Virus record (IMG/VR): IMGVR_UViG_3300010885_035971
Coordinates: 1 to 37,591 of that record
Direction: 5' to 3' (one strand)
Length of the DNA: 37,591 nucleotides
DNA from: a virus
The notes beneath the pieces were generated by a model, which ran no database searches, was not told the origin of the DNA, and was given only the letters and a program-made list of their open reading frames with translations. Shown piece by piece: positions 1-7,791 of this stretch (its first letter is position 1; each line of letters opens with the position of its first letter). The translations under genes and the position numbers were made by a program.

Positions 1-110
1 TCTTCGAGAATAATCAAACCATGCACCCCATTAGCAATGGTGGGTCGAATTCCCTTTGTAAATTCTCCTGCTAGAGAAACGCAACAATCATCAACTTTAG
101 TATAATTCAT
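1..110 (-). CDS. Partial CDS, 5' end only, unknown product
   Basis: An ATG at 110-108 on the minus strand opens a frame with no stop before the window edge, giving the first 36 residues (begins MNYTKVDDCCVSLAG). It starts two bases after the TAA of the upstream repeat gene, which fits the tight gene packing here. No domain is recognisable in the fragment. Its reality rests on spacing and the open frame only. Confidence 0.5.
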   Translation of the reverse strand, partial: MNYTKVDDCCVSLAGEFTKGIRPTIANGVHGLIILE

Positions 111-112
111 AA

Positions 113-724
113 TTAATCTTCTTCTTCAATCACAATTGCCATTTCGGATTGGGGTCTTTTATTGAATTCTTCTTCGGTAAGTGGTTTATCATTCAAATAC
201 CATTCTTTACTCCCATCCTTACATTCAACTGCTGGTCCATCTAGCCGATGACGTTTCCCATCAACATACCATTCTTTACGTCCATCAGCACTTTCAACCG
301 CTGGTCCATCTAGCCGATGAAGTTCCCCATCGACATGCCATTCTTTATATCCACTAACGTATTCAACTGCTGGTCCATCAAGCCGATGAAGTTCCCCATC
401 GACATGCCATTCTTTATATCCATCAGCGTATTCAACTGCTGGTCCATCAAGCCGATGAAGTTCCCCATCAGCATACCAAAATTTATGTCCATCAGCAACT
501 TCAACTGCTGGTCCATCTAGCCGATGACGATACCCATCAACATACCAAAATTTACGTCCATCAGCAATTTCAACCGCTGGTCCATCTAGCCGATGGAGGG
601 TGGTCATCTCTCGGTCTTTGTAGTAAAACTTATTACCATATTTGGTAGTGTGGATGTATTGTTCTTGTTGCATATGTTTATTATATTTTAGTTCCTGATC
701 TTTGTAGTTCGATTTATCAGCCAT
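113..724 (-). CDS. HRLDGPA-repeat protein, copy 1
   Basis: A 203-residue protein made mostly of six tandem copies of a ~22-residue unit: HRLDGPAVE, then x-DG-x-K-(E/F)-W-(Y/H)-(V/A)-DG. The regular aromatic/DG spacing suggests a small beta-hairpin repeat, loosely like MORN-type repeats. Such repeats are known from phages and giant viruses without an assigned function. The C-terminus (FNKRPQ...IVIEEED) matches that of the next gene upstream, so the two are tandem paralogs. DNA similarity with that gene continues upstream of an internal ATG at 673 (MQQEQYIH), so the true start may be 673 (186 residues) rather than 724. No signal peptide or membrane segment. Confidence 0.8.
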   Translation of the reverse strand: MADKSNYKDQELKYNKHMQQEQYIHTTKYGNKFYYKDREMTTLHRLDGPAVEIADGRKFWYVDGYRHRLDGPAVEVADGHKFWYADGELHRLDGPAVEYADGYKEWHVDGELHRLDGPAVEYVSGYKEWHVDGELHRLDGPAVESADGRKEWYVDGKRHRLDGPAVECKDGSKEWYLNDKPLTEEEFNKRPQSEMAIVIEEED

Positions 725-732
725 ATTAGTTT

Positions 733-1308
733 TTATCTCTTTCCTTCAATCACAATTTCCATTTCGGGTTGGGGTCTTTTGTTGAATTGTTCTTCTGATA
801 GACATTCCCCATCGACATGCCATTCTTTATATCCATCAACGTATTCAACTGCTGGTCCATCAAGTCGATGAAGTTTCCCATCAATATACCATTTTTTACT
901 CCCATCCTTCCATTCAATCGCTGGTCCATCTAGCCGATGATGTTTCCCATCAACATACCAGTCTTTACTCCCATCCTTCCATTCAATTGCTGGTCCATCA
1001 AGTCGATGAAGTTCCCCATCAACATACCATTCTTTACTACACACTTTACTTCCATCAGTATCTTCAATCGCTGGTCCATCAAGTCGATGGAGTTTCCCAT
1101 CAACATGCCATTCTTTACTCCCATCCTTCCATTCAATTGCTGGTCCATCTAGCCGATGACGTTTCCCATCAACATACCATTCTTTACGTCCATCAGCACT
1201 TTCAACCGCTGGTCCATCTAGCCGATGACGAATGGTCATCTTTTGATTTTTGTAGTAACGCTTATCTTTGTATTCGTTAATGTGAATGTATTGTTCTTGT
1301 TGCATCAT
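733..1308 (-). CDS. HRLDGPA-repeat protein, copy 2
   Basis: A 191-residue paralog of the downstream gene, also with six HRLDGPA(V/I)E units of ~22 residues. The third unit carries four extra residues (KVCS), consistent with a 12-nt in-frame insertion. N-terminus (MQQEQYIH) and C-terminus (FNKRPQPEMEIVIE) both match copy 1. Two ATGs lie in tandem at 1308 and 1305; the second aligns with the internal ATG of copy 1. The leader is A-rich (AAAACACAACTAAAATATAC) with no Shine-Dalgarno sequence. Eight bases separate its stop from the 724 start of copy 1. Function unknown; accessory position at the edge of the structural block. Confidence 0.8.
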   Translation of the reverse strand: MMQQEQYIHINEYKDKRYYKNQKMTIRHRLDGPAVESADGRKEWYVDGKRHRLDGPAIEWKDGSKEWHVDGKLHRLDGPAIEDTDGSKVCSKEWYVDGELHRLDGPAIEWKDGSKDWYVDGKHHRLDGPAIEWKDGSKKWYIDGKLHRLDGPAVEYVDGYKEWHVDGECLSEEQFNKRPQPEMEIVIEGKR

Positions 1309-1364
1309 TTTAGTATATTTTAGTTGTGTTTTTATGTTGCTAGTTTAATTTGTAGTTACTACTT

Positions 1365-1523
1365 TTATGGTTTTTGAGAATCGTTATCGTTGTCGTTGTC
1401 ATAAGTATCGTCGCCTTTGATTGTGTAGTCGGGGTCGCTACAGCCGAAAAAGCACTGCCACCAAATAGCAAATACTATAGAAGATGCAAGCCAAATTGTT
1501 GTAATTGCGAATAATATTTTCAT
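1365..1523 (-). CDS. Small single-pass membrane protein, 52 aa
   Basis: Translation gives 52 residues: one hydrophobic N-terminal segment (about residues 3-26, ending IVFAIWWQCFFGC) followed by a very acidic hydrophilic tail containing DNDNDND. This is the layout of a small phage inner-membrane protein or a signal-anchor. ATG at 1523 is preceded by an A-rich leader, as in the neighbours. The gene fills what would otherwise be a gap between two clear minus-strand genes. No family recognised; roles such as superinfection exclusion or lysis accessory are only possibilities. Confidence 0.6.
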   Translation of the reverse strand: MKILFAITTIWLASSIVFAIWWQCFFGCSDPDYTIKGDDTYDNDNDNDSQKP

Positions 1524-1532
1524 ATTGTGATA

Positions 1533-1745
1533 TTATTGTTTTGCTCTGTAGTATGGGTGATTTAAGATTCTGTAGTGTAGACTATCAATGAGATTGTAGT
1601 CTCCATTATTTACCGCTTTATCAAACTCAACGAGTAAATCGTTAAGTGACTCTGGTTTCTTAATGCTATCGTAGGCTTTGCGAAAAGCTTCCCCAACAAC
1701 AGGTCTCGGTACGTCACCCTTTCCTGCTCCAATTCCGTTTATCAT
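1533..1745 (-). CDS. Small phage protein with GKGDxPRP motif
   Basis: A 70-residue protein starting MINGIGAGKGDVPRPV. A GKGDxPRP N-terminal motif followed by a short helical stretch is, from memory, common in small uncharacterised phage proteins. The rest (FRKAYDSIKKPESLNDLLVEF) is predicted helical. No catalytic motif. It lies 9 bases upstream of the 52-residue membrane protein and is probably co-transcribed with it. Function unknown. Confidence 0.65.
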   Translation of the reverse strand: MINGIGAGKGDVPRPVVGEAFRKAYDSIKKPESLNDLLVEFDKAVNNGDYNLIDSLHYRILNHPYYRAKQ

Positions 1746-1830
1746 ATAATTTATTGTTCTACCTTTTTTAGTTTTTGATTTGGTGGAACCCCTTGTTACT
1801 CTGCTGCGGCGCTGCCGTCAATACTTTTTT

Positions 1831-2070
1831 TCAGAAAAATAATTCGCTCTCAAGAATAGCGATCAGTTCTCCAAAACAAGAAGTAGATTCGACAATCGTA
1901 TTATCCGATAGATCAAACTCTTCTTGAATCAATTCCTTAAATTGTTCAAAGGCTTCGGGCTCAAAGAACGAGATGAACTCTTCCCGATATGGGGGGTTCA
2001 TAGGGTGGCCATACATGTCCTCGAGTATGGCGGAAATAGCATTTTTAATGTATTGTCGATTGGCGATCAT
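1831..2070 (-). CDS. Hypothetical acidic protein, 79 aa
   Basis: A 79-residue acidic protein (MIANRQYIKNAISAILEDMYG...) rich in Glu and Phe, probably all-helical. Its ATG overlaps the stop of the RuvC-like gene by 4 bp (2067-2070), so it is translationally coupled to the small-terminase/RuvC pair. No recognisable motif. About 85 non-coding bases follow it. Confidence 0.65.
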   Translation of the reverse strand: MIANRQYIKNAISAILEDMYGHPMNPPYREEFISFFEPEAFEQFKELIQEEFDLSDNTIVESTSCFGELIAILESELFF

Positions 2071-2570
2071 AGTCTGTGTTGTTGGAAAAATCGTGCGATT
2101 AAGGCGGCATCCACCATGCCGTCATGGGGCACTCTGCTGCGTAAGGTAGCAAGCCAGCCTTCTTTAGGCCAGTGCGTTTGTGCTTTTGACAAGGCGATTA
2201 CTTTGGTCTGCCCTTTTGGGAGCTTCTTCCCTAGTTCGACATCCTGCCATTCCTTAACCTGTATCCGGTAAATGGAATAGTTCTTCGCTTCGCATGCACC
2301 TAAAATCTTGCCAAATGAAATGCTCATGGAGCGCATGGCTTGAGAGGACTTGGCGTGCTTGAGTGGCTCCTCAATGCAGACAGCGAGGCTATGTCTAAAA
2401 GGCTCTAGCCATGCCAGCACTCCGCTGATTCTTACTTCGGTCTTCCCATCATCTTCAGAGACTGGCATTGGGATAGATTCAATGTATGAACCGTCGTGCC
2501 CGCTGATAGCGCAAAGGCCACCGCTAATCCCATTATCAATGCCGACTACCACATTGGGTTTGGGTCTCAT
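2067..2570 (-). CDS. RuvC-like Holliday junction resolvase
   Basis: A 167-residue protein with the RNase H-fold signature of RuvC-type resolvases: a first strand VVVGIDNGISGG with Asp12, an acidic pair CIEEP at Glu67-Glu68, and a C-terminal HDGMVDAALIARF with Asp150 and Asp154. Length matches bacterial RuvC (~170). Phages use such enzymes to resolve branched replication intermediates before packaging. The gene overlaps both neighbours by 4 bp (small terminase upstream, 79-residue protein downstream), giving one coupled unit and placing branch resolution next to packaging. Confidence 0.85.
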   Translation of the reverse strand: MRPKPNVVVGIDNGISGGLCAISGHDGSYIESIPMPVSEDDGKTEVRISGVLAWLEPFRHSLAVCIEEPLKHAKSSQAMRSMSISFGKILGACEAKNYSIYRIQVKEWQDVELGKKLPKGQTKVIALSKAQTHWPKEGWLATLRSRVPHDGMVDAALIARFFQQHRL

Positions 2571-3199
2571 GAGTCGACTTCCTCCGCTTCGATTACCACG
2601 CTGGCCCCACCATTGGCGGCTTTTGCATTATTGAGTATTGAAATATCAATGCTCAGCCCACCGCCATTTGCCCCGCTACCTTTGGGGTTGAGCCCTAAGT
2701 TTCGACGAATCAGTTGGTCTAGCTCAGAAAGCTCACGTACGGTTCTAGGGCCGCGCACGTTCATCATGTTATCCCGTAGCATCTTGATTGCAGAAGACGC
2801 GACGTATGCCTGATACTTATCAGCCGGACTGGATTGGTTTTCAGCCACTTCTAGCAGCGTCTGTTGCTCTTCATCGCGGGCGGCCATACGGGTATCCGAT
2901 ACCGTCTCCGCTATAACAGATTCCAGATTCTTCTGGAAGGGTTCGGATACTGGCTCCGGTTCAGGCTTCGGGGCCTTCTTGCCCGCTAGCTTTAGCCAGC
3001 GGCAGATGGTGTGCTGGCCAACACCCAATTCCTCAGCAATACGGGCCTGTCGCCAGCCGGAATCAAATAGATCGTAGCACCTTTGGTGGGCCTCCGCAAT
3101 GACTTGCTGCTTCCGAATGTTCTCTTCTCGAACCTTTTGAGTTTTGGTTTTAGCCTTTTTAACAGCTTTTCGTTTTGGGATGGTGGCACCTGCTGACAT
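2567..3199 (-). CDS. terS: Probable small terminase subunit (HTH DNA-binding)
   Basis: 210 residues from the ATG at 3199 (MSAGATIPKRK); an earlier TTG at 3226 gives an unlikely extension. A basic N-terminus is followed by a helix-turn-helix (DSGWRQARIAEELGVGQHTICRWLK, about residues 45-70), a Pro/Glu linker, a helical middle and a C-terminal segment ending in VVIEAEEVDS. DNA-recognition HTH plus helical oligomerisation region, next to the large terminase, fits TerS, which recognises the packaging site and loads the motor. It is transcribed divergently from terL, unlike the usual terS-terL operon. A generic HTH regulator is the alternative. Confidence 0.65.
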   Translation of the reverse strand: MSAGATIPKRKAVKKAKTKTQKVREENIRKQQVIAEAHQRCYDLFDSGWRQARIAEELGVGQHTICRWLKLAGKKAPKPEPEPVSEPFQKNLESVIAETVSDTRMAARDEEQQTLLEVAENQSSPADKYQAYVASSAIKMLRDNMMNVRGPRTVRELSELDQLIRRNLGLNPKGSGANGGGLSIDISILNNAKAANGGASVVIEAEEVDS

Positions 3200-3230
3200 G
3201 GCGAGGGGAGATGAACACAAAAACAATCAC

Positions 3231-3259
3231 TTGTCAAACCTTTTTTATTACTGTACGAT
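3231..3259 (+). promoter_or_regulatory. Sigma70-like promoter of the large terminase gene
   Basis: TTGTCA at 3231-3236, a 17-bp spacer, then TACGAT at 3254-3259. The terL ATG at 3267 is only 7 nt past the -10, so the transcript would start at or next to the start codon. The TTGTCAA core also reads TTGACA on the minus strand (3237-3232), facing the small-terminase gene, although the matching minus-strand -10 is weak. Confidence 0.6.
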
Positions 3260-3266
3260 AAATCGC

Positions 3267-5078
3267 ATGGGCAGACCAAAAAAACTTAATTCGGATAAGG
3301 CATCCACCTCAGTACTAGAGCCAAGAATTGATTCAGCAAGCAAAAAGATGGACGTTGGGGGGTACCTGATACCCATTACCAATACGCTTACCGCTCTATT
3401 GTGGGGGTACGCAAACCACCCATCGCCAAAAGCTAAGGAGTACTACTTCTGGCGCATCGCTGACCTGCTCTGGAATAAGGATGACCTGCCTGAGCACATG
3501 TTTGTGCGGCATCCGTGGGCGGATAAGATCGTCCATGAGTGCATCAACAACAAGTACTTGGCAATCGGTGGGGCTGCGTCCAGCGGGAAATCGCATACGC
3601 TTGCCGGATACGGGATCATAAGCTGGCTTGCCGCGCCTAGGGATACGTTGGTGCTGCTTACGTCCACTACGTTACGGGAGGCCCGCAAGCGTGTCTGGGG
3701 CTCCGTTATCAGCCTACTCTCGGTAATTGATGGTGCGCCCATCAATATCCGAGACTCAATTGGATCTGCCAACTATGTCGACGAGAAGGGCACGACCTTC
3801 GATCGAGCTGGTCTATCGCTGATTGCCGCTGAAAAAAGTAGGACAAGAGAGGCAATTGGGAAGTTCATCGGTCTTAAACAAAAACATGTGATCCTAATTG
3901 GTGACGAGTTGGGTGAGCTCTCCCCTGCCATTCAGCAAGCGGCACTGGCTAACTTGAGTAAGAATCCTAGGTTTGAGTTTAAGGGAGCGAGCAACCCATC
4001 CAGCCGCTTCGATGCTTTCGGAAATTGGTCAACGCCAAAGGATGACTGGGATTCAGTCACGCCAGAAGTAGATGACGAGTGGGTCACTAAATGGGGAGGA
4101 AAATACATCAGGCTCGACGGAGAACGAAGCCCGAACGTGCTAGCGGGACATACGCTCTACCCATTCCTACCTACTATCGAGAAGATCGAGGAGGACAAGT
4201 TGCTATTAGGGGAGACCAGTCGGGCGTACTACCGAATGGTACGTGCTGTCTTCTTCGACTCAGACGAGAACGAAGGGATCTACGGGGAATCTGAAATGGT
4301 CAAGGCTGGTGCTATGACAGCAATGGAGTTCTCCGGACCGACCACGCTTATAGCTGGAATAGATCCGGCGTTTACTAATGGAGGTGACCGTACGGTAATG
4401 TACACGGCTAGGGTAGGTACTTTTACCAATGGGCAATTTGGGATTAAGTTTGGGGAGTACCTCACACTAAACGATGACTCAACTAATAAGGCAATACCGA
4501 GAACGTACCAGATCGTACACAAAATTCGGGATACCTGTTTGAGGTTGGGGATCAAGCCTGAAGATATTGCGATTGACTCGACTGGCGCGGGTTCACCTTT
4601 TTGCGACGTATTGGCCGGAGAGTGGAGCAACCAATTCTTGCGCGTCCAGTTTGGCGGCAAGGCTTCTGAGAGGCGGGTGAGCATGAACAGCCAGCTAACT
4701 GGCGAGGAGCTGTACTCGAACCGTGTGAGCGAACTATGGTTTGTTGGCAAGGAGTTCATGCGCACCGGACAGATCTGTGGAGTGGGGCTGGATCTAGCGA
4801 AGGAGATGTGCAGCCGTAGGTACGATATGGTGAAGTCCGGTACACTACGGGTGAAGGTAGAAACCAAAGCTGAGCTGAAGCAACGCTCCGGCCAGTCACC
4901 TGACGTCGCGGATGCGGCATTCATTGCACTGGATTTGGCGCGACAGAGACACGGGCTGGTCGCAGTAGACGCACCAAAGGATAGCGGAATGGGTCTGTTT
5001 GGGTCGCGCCCTTCTCGCACTCTCCGCGATCTGGATATCGTAAGCAGGTCAAACCACTCCCATTTGGCCTATGAATAG
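3267..5078 (+). CDS. terL: Terminase large subunit
   Basis: 603 residues from ATG 3267 (MGRPKKLNSDK). This start was chosen because a promoter -10 ends at 3259; the in-frame start at 3144 lies inside the divergent gene. The N-terminal ATPase has a Walker A (GGAASSGKS, Lys108) and a Walker B (VILIGDE, Asp213-Glu214). The C-terminal RNase H-fold nuclease has Asp366 (AGIDPAF), Asp437 (AIDSTGAG) and Asp546/Asp549 (PDVADAAF). Length fits phage TerL. The protein pumps DNA into the prohead and cuts it. Confidence 0.93.
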   Translation: MGRPKKLNSDKASTSVLEPRIDSASKKMDVGGYLIPITNTLTALLWGYANHPSPKAKEYYFWRIADLLWNKDDLPEHMFVRHPWADKIVHECINNKYLAIGGAASSGKSHTLAGYGIISWLAAPRDTLVLLTSTTLREARKRVWGSVISLLSVIDGAPINIRDSIGSANYVDEKGTTFDRAGLSLIAAEKSRTREAIGKFIGLKQKHVILIGDELGELSPAIQQAALANLSKNPRFEFKGASNPSSRFDAFGNWSTPKDDWDSVTPEVDDEWVTKWGGKYIRLDGERSPNVLAGHTLYPFLPTIEKIEEDKLLLGETSRAYYRMVRAVFFDSDENEGIYGESEMVKAGAMTAMEFSGPTTLIAGIDPAFTNGGDRTVMYTARVGTFTNGQFGIKFGEYLTLNDDSTNKAIPRTYQIVHKIRDTCLRLGIKPEDIAIDSTGAGSPFCDVLAGEWSNQFLRVQFGGKASERRVSMNSQLTGEELYSNRVSELWFVGKEFMRTGQICGVGLDLAKEMCSRRYDMVKSGTLRVKVETKAELKQRSGQSPDVADAAFIALDLARQRHGLVAVDAPKDSGMGLFGSRPSRTLRDLDIVSRSNHSHLAYE

Positions 5079-5082
5079 TGCC

Positions 5083-5204
5083 TTTTCTGCACGCCGAGAA
5101 AGTATGAAGAGTTTCTGGAAAGTGCATAATTCAATAAATTCAGTTATTTAGAGGTGAAAAAAAGAAGTGAGTTATTGAGCTATTATGAATTACCTAAAGG
5201 AGAG
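5083..5204 (+). repeat. Duplicated ~122-bp intergenic element, copy A
   Basis: The sequence just after the terL stop aligns along its length with 27105-27228. The best-conserved block is at the 3' end (TTATTGA-N-CTATTATGAATTACC, then TAAAGGAGA). Further shared blocks are CGAGAAAGT, TTTCTGGAAAGTG and TCAATAAATTCA. AGAAA...TTTCT can form a hairpin, weaker here than in copy B. A mini-ORF beginning MNYLKE sits at the end. The 5079-5429 gap holds this element, a CCGG cluster, a possible promoter and a leader, but no convincing gene. Confidence 0.8.
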
Positions 5205-5239
5205 AATATTAATAGGTATCTTGTAACGGAAATTTTCAT

Positions 5240-5261
5240 CCGGAATCCGGATACCGGAATC
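5240..5261. repeat. CCGGNNN heptanucleotide cluster
   Basis: CCGG occurs at 5240, 5247 and 5254, exactly 7 nt apart (CCGGAAT CCGGATA CCGGAAT). Clusters of the same kind occur in other intergenic regions of the window (21123, 26378, 26521, 26871, 27054, 27285). Confidence 0.7.
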
Positions 5262-5321
5262 TGCTCTGCTGATGGGGCTTGCTTTTTCGATTAGGGGCGT
5301 GACATTCCTTGAAATAAATAC

Positions 5322-5350
5322 TTGATCTTTTTGGTTGACCCGTACATTAT
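5322..5350 (+). promoter_or_regulatory. Possible promoter of the internal virion protein genes
   Basis: TTGATC at 5322-5327, a 17-bp spacer and CATTAT at 5345-5350. The same -10 (CATTAT) occurs in the promoter at 36611. It would give a leader of about 70 nt to the ATG at 5430, unlike the very short leaders elsewhere. Confidence 0.4.
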
Positions 5351-5429
5351 TCCGTTCGCGCTTACGTTTATTAGATGGGGCGTCCGTAACGCTAAGACCA
5401 ATACCTTACTAATTTAATACCTTAAAATT

Positions 5430-6662
5430 ATGGCCGTAAAAAAACGTACGTCATCTGAGACCGAAAGCCAAGTAGCTGCCCAACTTGCTCTTTATCGCGC
5501 ACAAGAAGCCGAAAACAAAAGAGCACAAGTGAAAGCTACTTTTGGCACGAACATTCCAGATGCTACTAAAGTTAAAGACTTTAATGAGAGCATTCAAAAA
5601 ATGGGGCTTAAGGCTAGGGCACTTGCTTCGGGCCAAACTGAAGCGCAAGCTGACGCCTTTGTTAAAGGTCAAGGCTATGGTGATTTTAAGGGGCTTGATA
5701 AAATGGAGTACGAACAATCCTTGCTTGATGAATCAAGGAAGAAAAGTGCAGGGGTAGCCAAGCCCGATGCCAAGAACGCTTTTCTGTATGATATTGAAAG
5801 GAGCAAACTTTTTGGTGATAAGAGTGCGCTGCTTAACGCCGCTGGCCAAGCGCGTGCCCTGAAACAGGCACAGGATGCCGGAGTTAGTGCACCTGATGCT
5901 ATGAAGTCCATCAATGATGCTGCCGAGTTACTCAAGTCTAAGCGTATGCCACCGGCTAAACCGGCCGAACCTATAGATATTAGTAATGCGGATATAGCTA
6001 TGAATGTGGATGGATCTAAATTCCAGCCCCCTTCAATTACTCCAGCACCTACTACTGAGGCAGCACCTACTGCTGAGGCAGCACCTGCTACTGAGGCGGC
6101 ACCTGCTACTGAGGCGGCACCTGCTACTAATGCTACGCCTCCTGCTAAAGCTACCACACCTCCTGCTAAAGCTACCACACCTCCTGCTAAAGCTACCACA
6201 CCTACCGCTAAGGTTACTGCACCTCCTACTGAGGATATGGATCAGTCTAAATCTGTCTTAAATTCATCGTCCCCTAATCCTGATTTTACCCCAAAAGATT
6301 TTATTATTCCTATACTTGCTCCGATCTTACGTGATGCCAGATTAAAATCCGAAACAGATCGGAACCAAAGACTATTCAAAGAAGAACTAGAATATAATAG
6401 GAAAGAACGAGCAGACACAGCGGTGTTACATCACTTATCAAAAACTACACCTAACTATGATACGTTAAACCCTTTAGAGCAGGATGAAGCATATCGTCAG
6501 GCAGCTTCTGAAGTTGATAAAGCTAGTCAAGAGTTTAGAGATAAGCAAAAGTTACTTAGCGAAGCCAGAAAACAAGCAGCCGCCGCCGCTAGAGAACGAG
6601 CAGCCACCGCTACTGGAGCACAAGTAGCTACTACTAATATTACTTCAGGCTCTGAACAATAA
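5430..6662 (+). CDS. Ala/Pro-rich probable internal virion protein, 410 aa
   Basis: A basic, helical N-terminal half (coiled-coil-like, residues ~1-170) leads into a low-complexity linker of TEAAPA and PPAKATT units at about 205-270 (DNA repeats of 15-21 bp at 6041-6230). A helical C-terminus rich in Ala, Arg and Glu follows. No enzymatic motif. It lies between terL and the 3,517-residue protein with a similar gene after it, the place where podoviruses often carry internal core or ejection proteins (compare T7 gp14-gp16). That role is inferred from position, not homology. The leader (ACCTTAAAATT) has no Shine-Dalgarno sequence. Confidence 0.75.
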   Translation: MAVKKRTSSETESQVAAQLALYRAQEAENKRAQVKATFGTNIPDATKVKDFNESIQKMGLKARALASGQTEAQADAFVKGQGYGDFKGLDKMEYEQSLLDESRKKSAGVAKPDAKNAFLYDIERSKLFGDKSALLNAAGQARALKQAQDAGVSAPDAMKSINDAAELLKSKRMPPAKPAEPIDISNADIAMNVDGSKFQPPSITPAPTTEAAPTAEAAPATEAAPATEAAPATNATPPAKATTPPAKATTPPAKATTPTAKVTAPPTEDMDQSKSVLNSSSPNPDFTPKDFIIPILAPILRDARLKSETDRNQRLFKEELEYNRKERADTAVLHHLSKTTPNYDTLNPLEQDEAYRQAASEVDKASQEFRDKQKLLSEARKQAAAAARERAATATGAQVATTNITSGSEQ

Positions 6663-6676
6663 CGCGCCCAATACTT

Positions 6677-7753
6677 ATGGCCCTTTCCGATCTTGATAGT
6701 CTATTGTCTGCTGCTGAGGAACCCACACCTGCAGTAGCCACTGCTACAGCGCCTACGGCAGTGCCAGTACCCAATGCAATCCCAGAGACTCCTACAGTAC
6801 CTACTACGTACGAGAGTGAGTACCTACCAATGCAGAGAAGTTTCTTTAAGGATATCGCATCCGATACCCGACTCGGGCCAGCGGCCTCATCCGCTCTTCT
6901 AGCGCAAAGCCTTGATACATCAGAGAAACTATTTGCACAGCGGACTGCACTTCAGCAGGCCAGCTCAGATCTTAGGTCTCGTCAGTTGGCTTATGACTCT
7001 ACTAAATTCACACTGGATGAAGCACGGGAAAAAGCGGCGCGTGAGCGTAATGCTTTCGGTGACGTTAGTAAGGCTCTTGCAGATATTAACCCAATTATCC
7101 AAGATACTAATGGTGACCGTAACCAACGGACACAGGCATTGGGTCTACAGTATATGAGGTATGCCCCACTCATTGCTATTAGTCCCGCTATTGCAAATGT
7201 ATTCCACGGCGCAAACCTTGCGCTCTCTCAAGAGAAAGAAAAACCGTTTACTAAGGAAGATTATTTCAAGCACGGTGGGACTCTTAGTGTTATGGATGCC
7301 CATGAAAAAGAGGTCGGAGCACTCAAGAATAATGCTGAGGTTCCTATTGACCTCTTGGGTAGGAGCAACGAATTAGTACTTAGTAACAAGCAAACAGCAG
7401 CAGAGGATAAAGCCCAAGCGGCTGCCGATTTAGCAGAAAGAAAAGCTAAAATCCAAGAAGAAAATAAAAATTATCATGATCTCCTCACAGATGTAAATAA
7501 GATCGATCTAAAGAAAGACTTTGAAGGTAAGCTACCAAATGCTTGGAATAAAGCAGCCGACAAAGAATTTGCAGATGCAATTATTGGTCGTTCCGCTACC
7601 CCTGAAGAAGAAAAAGAATACAATGCCCCAGATGCTACTGTAGCTACAAAGTTGGGTATTGCACAAAAAATTGCATCCAGTATCCTAGCCGGTTCCCGAC
7701 CAAAGGAAAAACCACAACTGAAGCCCTCCGCTACACGAAACCTATTTAGATAA
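6677..7753 (+). CDS. Probable internal virion protein, 358 aa
   Basis: Begins with a Pro/Ala/Thr-rich segment (residues ~14-45), then long helical stretches with coiled-coil character (FAQRTALQQASSDLRSRQLAY; AAEDKAQAAADLAERKAKIQ). The C-terminus is basic (ATRNLFR). Fourteen bases separate it from the preceding gene, and the giant-protein gene starts 38 bases after it, so the three form an operon. No known domain is visible. Internal core or ejection protein is the best contextual guess; a tail or scaffold role is possible. Confidence 0.75.
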   Translation: MALSDLDSLLSAAEEPTPAVATATAPTAVPVPNAIPETPTVPTTYESEYLPMQRSFFKDIASDTRLGPAASSALLAQSLDTSEKLFAQRTALQQASSDLRSRQLAYDSTKFTLDEAREKAARERNAFGDVSKALADINPIIQDTNGDRNQRTQALGLQYMRYAPLIAISPAIANVFHGANLALSQEKEKPFTKEDYFKHGGTLSVMDAHEKEVGALKNNAEVPIDLLGRSNELVLSNKQTAAEDKAQAAADLAERKAKIQEENKNYHDLLTDVNKIDLKKDFEGKLPNAWNKAADKEFADAIIGRSATPEEEKEYNAPDATVATKLGIAQKIASSILAGSRPKEKPQLKPSATRNLFR

Positions 7754-7791
7754 TAAATTTCCTCTATAACATAACTAACTAAATTACCACA

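Noticed and set aside
113-1308. CRISPR-like array from regularly spaced repeats
   Set aside because: The 66-bp period is coding (22 residues), the whole unit is conserved rather than alternating repeat and unique spacer, and no cas genes are present.
4280-5020. 246-aa minus-strand ORF inside terL
   Set aside because: Shadow of the terL frame: Ser/Leu/Pro-rich translation, no motif, no leader, and all terL catalytic residues lie in the plus frame.
5180-5230. MNYLKE mini-ORF as a gene in the duplicated element
   Set aside because: The frames run only 13 and 21 codons and diverge after residue 6, so they look like a copied gene start or chance rather than a conserved peptide.
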